Below, one piece after another: positions 37,749 through 45,919 of a stretch of 64,000 nucleotides of DNA (positions within the stretch are counted from its first letter, which is position 1; each line of letters opens with the position of its first letter). The notes under the pieces are model-generated. The model was not told the origin of the DNA and did no database searches. It saw only the letters and a list, made by a program, of their open reading frames with translations. The position numbers were made by a program, and so were the translations under genes. The stretch is from the NCBI GenBank assembly GCA_029762755.1, contig JARVGH010000001.1, positions 186,001-250,000 of the forward strand, in the 5' to 3' direction. Origin of the DNA: Candidatus Bathyarchaeum tardum (GTDB lineage Archaea > Thermoproteota > Bathyarchaeia > Bathyarchaeales > Bathyarchaeaceae).

Positions 37749-38980
37749 TCGCCGTCCTCATGAACTTCCACATTAGGAAATAACTCGCAATATCGTTCAG
37801 GGAAAAAGGTGTGGATTGGAACAACCTTGCGAGGATTGATGGCTTCCACGATTTTCTTAAGCTCTTTGGGGCTTGCATGTCCTGAAGTGTGAATACTAGT
37901 TTTCGAGATGGCGTGTCGTTCTAACCATTCTTTCAGTTTTTTGTAGGCATCTTTTTCCCAGTATCCTTCCCATTGAGAATAGATGTAAACGGCTCCTTTC
38001 AGGCAATCTCCCCTTTCAAGGTCACGACAATGCAATGGCCGAAAAAGCAAAACGGACTTGTTCTGAGCCTCTCGCAAATCTTCAATGAAAATTCGATTCG
38101 TTGCATGATGTTTGAGCAGGTCAAACCAAGCGTTTACTTTAATTTGGATACGTTGAGCTTGAGGAATAAACAACTCGACATCTGGCCAGTTGGATTGGGG
38201 AATATTTTGGTTGCCCGTTGCTTCTAGAATTGCAGCCGTGTAAAGGTCGATAATCAGTTTTCTTCCTGTTCGTTTACAAGCTCGCATTATGGAGACAACA
38301 CGGTCGATATTTTGAGCTGAAGTATGAACCAACACTAAACCTTCTGTACCCAAAATGGCTTTCACAAGTTGTGTTTCAACCTCAGCTTCTGTGGGAAACT
38401 GTTGGTTATAATTGAGCCTTCCCAGTGAAGAGCCTTCTAAAAGTAGCGTATCTATATCCTTGGGGGGATTTGCAGCCAAGCGCTTGACCAAAACCCCTTT
38501 GCGACCATGAGTACGCAAATCACCGCTGTAGAAAAGACGTTTTTTTCCGCTTTCAATTAGAAGTGCATAGGCATCATAAGCGGAGTGGTCAACAAGATAA
38601 GGGGTAATACGAAAAGAACCTGCATCAAAGCTTTGTCCATTTTGGTAATCCCATCCCTGTGCGGGAATAGGCCAGTTGCCAGGCAAGAAAGGCGTGGCAG
38701 CAATTAAGATTTGGCGAGCAGCAGGTCCCATTCCAACTGGAATTTGCGGAGCACTATGCGCTAATAGTCCGAAGTGGTCAAGGTGAGGATGAGAAATTAA
38801 GATTCCCAATAATGATGAATCATTGCCGTCTAATCCTGAGATTTCAGGCAAATACTGAATACTATTTTTTTCTGCATCAAGCGGTAAGCCCAAATCAATG
38901 AGTAATCGTTCACCAACGCTTTCTACTTCTACGCAACTTCCTCCAATTTGGTTGCTTCCACGATGAATACAAGCACGCAT
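37733..38980 (-). CDS. RNase J-like metallo-beta-lactamase/beta-CASP protein
   Basis: A 415-aa MBL-fold nuclease-type protein. Zinc ligands are in LISHPHLDHFG (HxHxDH), YLVDHSAYDAY and FYSGDLRTHG; the beta-CASP insert contains LVHTSAQNIDRVVSIMRACK; the C-terminal motif TSGHASPKELKKIVEAINP then VPIHTF closes the site as in RNase J/CPSF. It is shorter than typical RNase J and lacks the C-terminal domain. It is operonic with a PD-(D/E)XK-like gene, suggesting a two-nuclease cassette rather than housekeeping RNA decay. Confidence 0.85.
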   Translation of the reverse strand: MRACIHRGSNQIGGSCVEVESVGERLLIDLGLPLDAEKNSIQYLPEISGLDGNDSSLLGILISHPHLDHFGLLAHSAPQIPVGMGPAARQILIAATPFLPGNWPIPAQGWDYQNGQSFDAGSFRITPYLVDHSAYDAYALLIESGKKRLFYSGDLRTHGRKGVLVKRLAANPPKDIDTLLLEGSSLGRLNYNQQFPTEAEVETQLVKAILGTEGLVLVHTSAQNIDRVVSIMRACKRTGRKLIIDLYTAAILEATGNQNIPQSNWPDVELFIPQAQRIQIKVNAWFDLLKHHATNRIFIEDLREAQNKSVLLFRPLHCRDLERGDCLKGAVYIYSQWEGYWEKDAYKKLKEWLERHAISKTSIHTSGHASPKELKKIVEAINPRKVVPIHTFFPERYCELFPNVEVHEDGEWWAI

Positions 38981-39149
38981 GAAGTTTCTTTCCTTAAACT
39001 TTGCTGAACGTTGATTATTCGCTCTCTGATGGACTTGACTTCAGACATTCATGTTTTCTTAGCTTCAAATATTTAAAATTACCATTATGGCATTTTACCA
39101 CTTAGCATTATCTACCAATTAACATAGTATCTTTGAACGGGCTTCACTG

Positions 39150-39317
39150 TTGGAAAAGGTCTTAGGAAGCAGCAAAGTTCAGCCAAACAACCGAATAACA
39201 ATCATCAAGCAGATACAGAAAAAACTGAAAGTGAAAATTGGCGATATCATAATTTATATCGAAGACGAAAAAGGCAACATAATAATCAAAAAAGGGCAAC
39301 TAAAACCGATTTCATAG
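39150..39317 (+). CDS. AbrB/SpoVT-type DNA-binding protein
   Basis: A 55-aa swapped-hairpin AbrB domain: EKVLGSSKVQPNNRITIIKQ then KLKVKIGDIIIYIEDEKGN. TTG start at 39150. Such proteins are transcriptional regulators or antitoxins. It is divergent from the MBL operon and convergent with the glycosylase/nuclease trio, so it may regulate either. No toxin gene is adjacent. Confidence 0.75.
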   Translation: MEKVLGSSKVQPNNRITIIKQIQKKLKVKIGDIIIYIEDEKGNIIIKKGQLKPIS

Positions 39318-39545
39318 CTGAAAGCAAAATTTTGGGTTGCATCAGAAAAACGTGGAAAAATAAGAATTAAAACGTGTATTGAATACCCTGTTTATTGTTC
39401 CACGGCAGTCACTAATTCATATTTTTGAATTTTGGAGTTGTTGTGCTGCACTTAAACCTCATTATATTCAATTAGACAGGAACTAACTAAACAGTAACTA
39501 AAAATCAAAAATACAGATGTGTTTTGTAAAGTTAGCCTCTAAGTT

Positions 39546-40481
39546 TCAGCAATATTTGGAACAGATTCTTTGATATTTTCTGTAATTTTCTAACTGCCAT
39601 TCGCTGGACCCTCTGGCTTGAGGTTGAGGAATAACCGTAAAAGCAATTCCATTTTTTTGCAAATAATATCCAATAACTTTTGCTACGCTTTTTCCGATAA
39701 CGATAACATGTTTTGGATTTGATTCAGTAATAGTATTTGATATATGGTGTTCCCAACAAATCCTCAAAATATTCTCAATCATCAATGGGTCTTTTTTTCC
39801 ACTTCCATAAAGATCAACTATGCTTGCATCGACTAGCCAAATTCCTTGATTTTTCATCTCTTTTAAAATACTAATTTTGTTCTGAAGTCTTGTTCTGAAG
39901 GAAGTGTCTCTCTTTAAAATTTTATTCCAACCTAAATTGTATTCATCCTTAGCTAAGCTTGAACTAAATATTTTCCAATATTGTGTAGTACCTGAGTTTC
40001 TTTGTTCAGTTCTGGTGTTAGATAATAACATGTCTTCTCCGTAACCTAAACAGTAAACAAACCTCACGAAATGATTCGGAAAATTGGGTAGCAAATTTTC
40101 AAGGAGACTATCGTCAAGTTTGATGTTATAATCCTGTTGGCAAGTGAAAACATGAGATTCAGCCAATAAGATAACATTGACTTTTTCTGGTTTCCAATAT
40201 TGACGATAGTTCTCAACCTCTTTAACGACATTAAATGAATCTACATTTACACTTCGTGAAAAATTTCTAAGAATTTCATTATAAGCTTTCAAGATACTAG
40301 AACTGTTATCTTCAGTTTCTATTGATATCGAATCCTGAAGAATCTTTTTTGGATATTTTCTTTCGCTTTTAATTATAAACTTACCACAATTACTACAGAA
40401 TCGACTTTCATCAAATTCTTTGGAAGAAAAGGGTCTATCACATTTTTTACAAAAATAAACCGGATTACCATTTTCAACCAT
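39546..40481 (-). CDS. Zinc-ribbon protein with UDG-superfamily-like domain
   Basis: A 311-aa protein. Residues 11-37 form a zinc ribbon with cysteines at 11, 14, 29 and 32. The C-terminal 200 residues resemble the uracil-DNA glycosylase superfamily: motif VNVILLAESHVF at about 101-112 and HVIVIGKSVAKVIG then VIPQPQAR at 258-290, where UDGs carry GEAPG- and HPSP-type motifs. The match is by pattern only. It is the last of three leftward genes, and its ribbon is nearly the same as that of its upstream neighbour. The ATG start follows AAGGGA. Confidence 0.6.
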   Translation of the reverse strand: MVENGNPVYFCKKCDRPFSSKEFDESRFCSNCGKFIIKSERKYPKKILQDSISIETEDNSSSILKAYNEILRNFSRSVNVDSFNVVKEVENYRQYWKPEKVNVILLAESHVFTCQQDYNIKLDDSLLENLLPNFPNHFVRFVYCLGYGEDMLLSNTRTEQRNSGTTQYWKIFSSSLAKDEYNLGWNKILKRDTSFRTRLQNKISILKEMKNQGIWLVDASIVDLYGSGKKDPLMIENILRICWEHHISNTITESNPKHVIVIGKSVAKVIGYYLQKNGIAFTVIPQPQARGSSEWQLENYRKYQRICSKYC

Positions 40482-40540
40482 TAAGATTCCCTTTTGAATT
40501 AAAACAAATTATTTGGTTTTTATTTTATCGAACTCTTTAC

Positions 40541-41710
40541 TTAATCTTTTTTGGAATTAATTCTAGAATCACTGAGAATAGCCCAAATATACGATGAACC
40601 TCTGACAATATTTGATAATTCTCCGGGTCCTAAAGTAGGCATTAAATCAAAACCTTTTTTGAATTCCGATTTCGATAGAGGATATTCTGTTCTATTTGGA
40701 ATTAGATAATTGTCTTTAATTCTGTATATGAACAGTTTTCCTGTTTTTGTGTAGAATTCTCCTCCTTCATTCTTCAGAATTCTTAACCAAATTTCATTGA
40801 ATGATTTTTTCATAGAATTATCCCTAACTTTGCTCATTTTATTTGTAATAATAAATGTTCCACATTCTACACAAAATTTACTTTTCTTTATTTCTTCTAC
40901 AGAATGAGCTCTTTTACATTTGGAACAAATATTTTTTAGATTTTTTTCTTTATTTTTATTTCTAACTTGCATAAAAGGTGTTGCACAAAAGTGTTGGTGT
41001 TCTTTTCCATTCAGAATAAAATAGTTAGGTTTTCTAGAGATTTTAACAAAACTAACAAATTTTCCTAATATTAAATCTAGAACCATCCAACCAGCATCTA
41101 TCCAAGCCTTTGCTTGAACAGTATCCCCATTAAGCCACCATTTCCCATAATCATAAGCAGATGGCGGTAGTTGAAACCCAATTATCTTTTCAATTTCGGA
41201 GTATTTTAGACACTCATAATTTTTTTGGCTTTCCTTAAGATAACTTCCCAATTCTTGATATTTACCATAGATTTTTCTTAAAACCTCATCATCTCGAATA
41301 TCTCTCTGTTGAGTGCTGTCTTTTGTTTTTGTCAAATTCCATTCGGGATTTAGTTGGTCGATTAGCCCCTCTTCAACCTCGGTTATCTTGCTGGTTTCCT
41401 TGAAAAAAAGTTCAATTTTATGACCTTGTTTTGTTGAATCCAAGATTAATTTATTTAATCTACAATTGGTTTGTTGACCACCTGCATAACAATTCTTTGG
41501 GGAAATATTTCCGTAACCTAAATTGAAACGAATGGAAAGGTTTTTAGTTTTGCCAATATATTTTGGAATTTCGTTGACAACAAGAATATAAACTCCCATT
41601 TTGTTGTAATTGGTTGGAATCTTGAACTTGCAGAAGGCTCCATATCCATATTTGTGCAGTTGAAGATTTTTTTTGTTTTTATATCTATTTTGAGGTGAAT
41701 ACTCTCGCAA
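40541..41710 (-). CDS. GIY-YIG nuclease with DUF7662 domain and zinc ribbon
   Basis: A 389-aa protein. Residues 39-125 are a GIY-YIG domain (GVYILV, KYIGKT, catalytic-type R61, E113/E114). Residues about 150-222 match DUF7662 (YSEIEKIIGFQLPPSAYDYG then KWWLNGDTVQAKAWIDAGW), a widespread domain of unknown function. Residues 262-287 are a C-x2-C-x14-C-x2-C ribbon like that of the UDG-like protein. TTG start after GGTGA. Predicted to cut DNA, with DUF7662 perhaps for recognition (inferred). Confidence 0.78.
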   Translation of the reverse strand: MREYSPQNRYKNKKNLQLHKYGYGAFCKFKIPTNYNKMGVYILVVNEIPKYIGKTKNLSIRFNLGYGNISPKNCYAGGQQTNCRLNKLILDSTKQGHKIELFFKETSKITEVEEGLIDQLNPEWNLTKTKDSTQQRDIRDDEVLRKIYGKYQELGSYLKESQKNYECLKYSEIEKIIGFQLPPSAYDYGKWWLNGDTVQAKAWIDAGWMVLDLILGKFVSFVKISRKPNYFILNGKEHQHFCATPFMQVRNKNKEKNLKNICSKCKRAHSVEEIKKSKFCVECGTFIITNKMSKVRDNSMKKSFNEIWLRILKNEGGEFYTKTGKLFIYRIKDNYLIPNRTEYPLSKSEFKKGFDLMPTLGPGELSNIVRGSSYIWAILSDSRINSKKD

Positions 41711-41905
41711 TTCACCATTAATTTGACGCTCTGGCGTAATATCGCAAATAAAATTGAATTTATTAATATCCAGAATTATCCCCTTTTTCTATAAACCAAA
41801 ATGCATTATATGTAATAATCTCGTTGCGATTAAAAACTTGTGGCAGAACAAAAACGAAGTTATTGTATGTTAAAAAATGAATTATTATTTTTAGTTCTTA
41901 GAAAA

Positions 41906-43009
41906 TTAAATCTCAAGTCTTTTCACATAAATATTTAGAAGGGATTCGATTTCCTCGAGCTTAAGTTCTGAAAATGCTTTGTTAACGTCACCAGGACCAA
42001 ATAAACGGATGGCATTTTGCAGTTCTTTTTGTGAACCGGTTATTATACTCCATGAACCGCTTGGGTTCTTAATTTTCTGATAATTTTCAGCTAAACTGAT
42101 AAAATGGTCTTTTACCTTATCAGAATGTTCTCCGCTGTCTATGATGTCTAATAATTCTATACCAAAAATCTCGTTGTTGTGCAGATATTTTAGGGCAGAT
42201 ATTAATGCTAAAGGTTTTTCGCCATTAACCCCATATTTAGCACGGTCAATCAAACTGTTAATGAAACTTGACACAATAGACATGGTTGATGATAGATTAA
42301 CATCGCTGATTCGGTAAATTTTATCCTCTTCAGTTTTATAGCCATTTTTGGGAATTGCTAATAGCGATTTGTGAGCTGTTCCGTAAGGAGCATTGTGATT
42401 TCCTCGAATATCCCATTTTTCAGCAGTCCAACATAGTATGTCAAACAGTCGAACAGGCGTTAAATAGATGGGTAAATCACTAGTTTGTTTTAATAACTTT
42501 TCAAATTCAGTTCTTTGTTTAATGATTAGTTCTCGAACAGAATCTAAAACCATCAAACCAATGTCTACGTTGGAATCGGTAGAATCAAAAAGGAATTTTA
42601 TAACAAAACTGTCAAGAACTGGAAACAACTTGGGCCTTTTTAGATGCAATATTTTAGTAGCTTTAGCTAAGCCAATTCCTCTAATTGCTAATAGTTGGTC
42701 CAACAGTTTCTTTATCTTAGGTCTTAAGGATACCCATTCGTTATCTGGAATGGCAAAAATGTCTGTATTTGGGATTGAGGAAAGGATTTTTGAAATATTC
42801 CAAGATTGGCCTAGCAGTCGTTTACTTTCATGCGTATCATATCGGTCAATCATGGCAGCAAGGTTGTTAGCCGATTCAATATCTTCTTTAGATATTTTGT
42901 TGTCAATGCTATGCTTATCATCGTAGCCCCTGTAAACTTCTATTTCACAATATTCACGAATTCTGGATTGTGAGTCCCTAAATATCACGTCGTCTTGGAG
43001 TCTAATCAT
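41906..43009 (-). CDS. HhH protein with HhH-GPD-like active site spacing (DUF6308-like)
   Basis: A 367-aa protein. Around residues 106-135 it has LLAIRGIGLAKATKI and PKLFPVLDSFV. The glycine hairpin (GIG) to aspartate spacing is 22 residues, the same as from GVG to the catalytic aspartate of endonuclease III, and P-V-x-D-S-x-V mirrors the VDTHV motif. The lysine of bifunctional glycosylases is absent, and no iron-sulfur cysteines follow. It resembles DUF6308. It is first of three leftward genes and divergent from endoQ. A GTG start at 43018 is also possible. Confidence 0.6.
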   Translation of the reverse strand: MIRLQDDVIFRDSQSRIREYCEIEVYRGYDDKHSIDNKISKEDIESANNLAAMIDRYDTHESKRLLGQSWNISKILSSIPNTDIFAIPDNEWVSLRPKIKKLLDQLLAIRGIGLAKATKILHLKRPKLFPVLDSFVIKFLFDSTDSNVDIGLMVLDSVRELIIKQRTEFEKLLKQTSDLPIYLTPVRLFDILCWTAEKWDIRGNHNAPYGTAHKSLLAIPKNGYKTEEDKIYRISDVNLSSTMSIVSSFINSLIDRAKYGVNGEKPLALISALKYLHNNEIFGIELLDIIDSGEHSDKVKDHFISLAENYQKIKNPSGSWSIITGSQKELQNAIRLFGPGDVNKAFSELKLEEIESLLNIYVKRLEI

Positions 43010-43164
43010 GATATTCACAAATTAAAGACAAAGAGTTATCTTAAAAAAACTTCCATTTTATTGGAATTTTTGTGCACCAAATCTTAAAGTGTAACCAAAA
43101 ATAAATATCCTGTTAAGGAATCATAGTTGAATTCTCAATTTAGTGTAATATTGATAACAAAAAG

Positions 43165-43173
43165 GAACGTGAT
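43165..43173 (+). promoter_or_regulatory. Ribosome-binding site for endoQ
   Basis: GAACGTGAT (preceded by AAAG) partly matches the full GGAGGTGAT complement of the archaeal 16S tail, ending 4 bases before the ATC at 43178. A GTG within it is followed by a stop two codons later, so it cannot serve as start for the full protein. Confidence 0.4.
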
Positions 43174-43177
43174 TTAA

Positions 43178-44473
43178 ATCCGAGTAATTGCCGACCTTCA
43201 TATTCATAGCAGATTTAGTCGTGCCACAAGCCAGAACATGACCATAGATGAGATTACGCATTATTCAAAAATTAAAGGCTTAACCCTTGTTGGCACGGGA
43301 GATTTTACCCACCCAACTTGGTTTAATGAGTTGTCTGAAGAGTTATCTGAAGTTTCAGGCACCAATTTGTATTGTTCAGCTACTAAACCTGAGTCCCCTG
43401 TTCGTTACATGTTAACTGCAGAAGTTTGCACAACCTATTACGTAAATGAAAAAAACAAACGAATACACCATGTGATTTTCACGCCTAACCTTGAAACTGC
43501 CTCCCAAATCAATGATCGACTAAAACAGTATGGCGACCTGACTGTTGATGGCAGACCTTTTCTTGAGATGACCTCTGCCCAGCTGGTGGAAGAAATCATG
43601 CAAGTCAGTGACCAAAATGAGGTTATTCCGGCTCACGTTTGGACTCCTTGGTTTAGTTTGTTTGGAGCATTTAGTGGCTTTGACACCGTAGAAGACTGCT
43701 ACGAAGACATGACTAAACATATTCATGCCTTGGAAACTGGGCTTTCTTCTGATCCGCCGATGAATTGGAGACTAAGTACTCTAGACCGTTTCACGTTGAT
43801 TTCTAACAGTGACTGCCATAGCCATTGGCCTTGGAGAATTGGACGTGAAGCTAACGTTTTCGAATTACCCAAATTAACTTATATGGAAATAGTTGAGACC
43901 CTTCGCAAAAAAGACAACAAACGCTTCAAGTTTACCATAGAAACTGACCCCGCTTACGGAAAATATCATTGGTCTGGTCACAGAAAATGTAAGGTTTCCT
44001 TTTCCCCTGCAGAAGCAATAAAGTACGGTAATATCTGTCCAGAGTGTGGCAGAAAACTCACCCGAGGCGTAGACCAAAGAATTGAAGAGCTAGCAGACCG
44101 TCCAGCAGATTACGTTCCAGAAAATCCCATAGGTTACAAGCGGTTGTTACCTTTGCATGAAATAATAAAAGCTGTATTGGGGGTAAGCTCACCTGCCACA
44201 AAGAAAGTTTGGGCAATTTACGACTCGTTAATTGAAAAGTTTGGTGATGAATACTCTGTTCTAATTGATGCACCCCAAGAAGAAATGAATGCAGTTGTTG
44301 AGCCACGGATTGCTGATGCAATTGTTCGAGTACGGGAAGAAAAAGCCCACGTTACTCCCGGGTATGACGGGGTCTATGGGGAGCTTGTTCTTTTTGACGA
44401 AAAACAAACAGAAAATACTGCTGTTGTCCCGCCGGAGCAGCCCAAACAAAAGAGCATGTTCGATTTCATGTAA
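43178..44473 (+). CDS. endoQ: Endonuclease Q, probable ATC start
   Basis: A PHP-fold nuclease that nicks DNA 5' of deaminated bases and AP sites. Visible: ADLHIHSRFSRATSQ (metal motif), GTGDFTHP, AHVWTPWFSLFG, SNSDCHSHWPWRIGREA, a zinc knuckle near CPECGRKL, and helix-hairpin-helix-like C-terminal helices. The C-terminus QKSMFDFM is a PIP-box for PCNA. The first ATG (43238) would delete the first metal motif; the frame is open upstream to a TAA at 43175-43177, and the expected first residue falls on ATC 43178, behind GGAACGTGAT. Confidence 0.93.
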   Translation: MRVIADLHIHSRFSRATSQNMTIDEITHYSKIKGLTLVGTGDFTHPTWFNELSEELSEVSGTNLYCSATKPESPVRYMLTAEVCTTYYVNEKNKRIHHVIFTPNLETASQINDRLKQYGDLTVDGRPFLEMTSAQLVEEIMQVSDQNEVIPAHVWTPWFSLFGAFSGFDTVEDCYEDMTKHIHALETGLSSDPPMNWRLSTLDRFTLISNSDCHSHWPWRIGREANVFELPKLTYMEIVETLRKKDNKRFKFTIETDPAYGKYHWSGHRKCKVSFSPAEAIKYGNICPECGRKLTRGVDQRIEELADRPADYVPENPIGYKRLLPLHEIIKAVLGVSSPATKKVWAIYDSLIEKFGDEYSVLIDAPQEEMNAVVEPRIADAIVRVREEKAHVTPGYDGVYGELVLFDEKQTENTAVVPPEQPKQKSMFDFM

Positions 44474-44527
44474 GTTGCTAACAGTTTTAAGACTGAACAG
44501 GTTCTTTATCGGATTACAAAAAGGGCG

Positions 44528-45919
44528 TTGAATGTTTTGAAGGATGTTTTAGCGAAAACTGTTGAATACGGTCAAAGCCTCGGAGCAGAATATGTTGAAG
44601 TTAGGGCACAAAACTTGTTCAAAACTAGCTTGACTACAAAAGACGGCATAGTTGAAACTGCAAAAGACGGAACCGAATCAGGAGCTGGAATCCGAGTGTT
44701 GGTGGGGGGCGCATGGGGGTTTGTGTCCCTTGGGAACCTTGAAGCTAACTTGTTACATGAATCTGTAAAAGAAGCAGTTAAGCTCGCAAGAGCAGCAAGT
44801 TTGCATGTTAAATCTCCTGTAAAGCTTGCTGACATAAAAGCAGTTGAAGATACTGTAGTTGCTAAACCAAAAAAGAACCCCAAAGACGTTTCCATGGAAC
44901 AAAAAATTGAGAACACCCTAAAAATGGACAAGGCAATTTTTGGTTACGATAATCGAATAAAAAGTTGCACAATTAATTACTTGGACGTAACTGGAACCAG
45001 CTATTTAGTTAATAGTGACGGAACCTGCATCCAACAAGACAAACTGTATGTTTGGTCACGTGTTCTTGCATCTGCCCGTGAAGCCAGCGTTTTTGCCTCT
45101 GCACGAGAAGAAATTGGTTCAACTGCAGGCTACGAAGTTTTTGATTCACAAACCCCTGAAAAACTAGGAGCCATGGTTGCAAAGCGCACCGTAGACCAAC
45201 TGAAAGCTAAAACTCCTAAAGGTGGAACTTTTCCAGCAGTTATTGGTCCAAACGTTGTAGGCGTTTTCATCCACGAAGCCATGGGACATCTCGCAGAAGC
45301 AGACTTGACTTTGTCGGGGTCAGTATTGTTTGACAAGGTTGGAAAAAAGATTGCATCCGATGTTGTAACAGTTTATGATGACGGGACTGTTGATGGCGCT
45401 TTTGGCTCTTTCAAGTATGATGATGAAGGAGTTCGGGCACAAAAAACTGCGTTGATACAAAAGGGAACATTAATTGGTCTTATGCAGAGCCGTGAAACTG
45501 CCCATAAACTGAACATGGAACCAACAGGTAACGCCCGGGCAGAAGACTTCAGGGTTGAGCCCATCATCAGGATGCGTAACACGTACCTTGCTACTGGACA
45601 CAGCAGTTTTGAGGAACTAATTGAAGATGTTGATTTTGGTTATTACCTGAAAAGTTTCCGGGGTGGTCAGGCGAACTTGGATGGAACCTTTCAGGTAGGA
45701 ATCCAAGAAGCATACGAGATTATCAAAGGCGAAATTAGTGCCCCTGTTAGAAGCGCCTCGATTAGCGGTAACGCCCTTGAGACTCTTCGTAGGGTTGATG
45801 CCGTAGGTAAAGACTTTGAGTTATGGCCCGGCAGGTGCGGTAAAGGTCAAACGGTTTTCATTTGTGATGGCGGTCCTCACATACGCGTAGGAGAAATTAC
45901 AATTGGTGGCGGAGCATAA
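44528..45919 (+). CDS. tldD: Metalloprotease TldD
   Basis: A 463-aa zinc protease subunit that, with TldE, trims modified peptides. Catalytic motif HEAMGHLAEADL (HExxxH) and a downstream IGGGA-type C-terminus. The TTG start at 44528 is close to the stop of endoQ (55 bases). The gene overlaps tldE by 17 bases, the classic pair. Confidence 0.95.
   Translation: MNVLKDVLAKTVEYGQSLGAEYVEVRAQNLFKTSLTTKDGIVETAKDGTESGAGIRVLVGGAWGFVSLGNLEANLLHESVKEAVKLARAASLHVKSPVKLADIKAVEDTVVAKPKKNPKDVSMEQKIENTLKMDKAIFGYDNRIKSCTINYLDVTGTSYLVNSDGTCIQQDKLYVWSRVLASAREASVFASAREEIGSTAGYEVFDSQTPEKLGAMVAKRTVDQLKAKTPKGGTFPAVIGPNVVGVFIHEAMGHLAEADLTLSGSVLFDKVGKKIASDVVTVYDDGTVDGAFGSFKYDDEGVRAQKTALIQKGTLIGLMQSRETAHKLNMEPTGNARAEDFRVEPIIRMRNTYLATGHSSFEELIEDVDFGYYLKSFRGGQANLDGTFQVGIQEAYEIIKGEISAPVRSASISGNALETLRRVDAVGKDFELWPGRCGKGQTVFICDGGPHIRVGEITIGGGA

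Noticed and set aside
39150-39317. AbrB protein as antitoxin of a toxin-antitoxin pair
   Set aside because: No small PIN, RelE or similar toxin gene is adjacent on the same strand.
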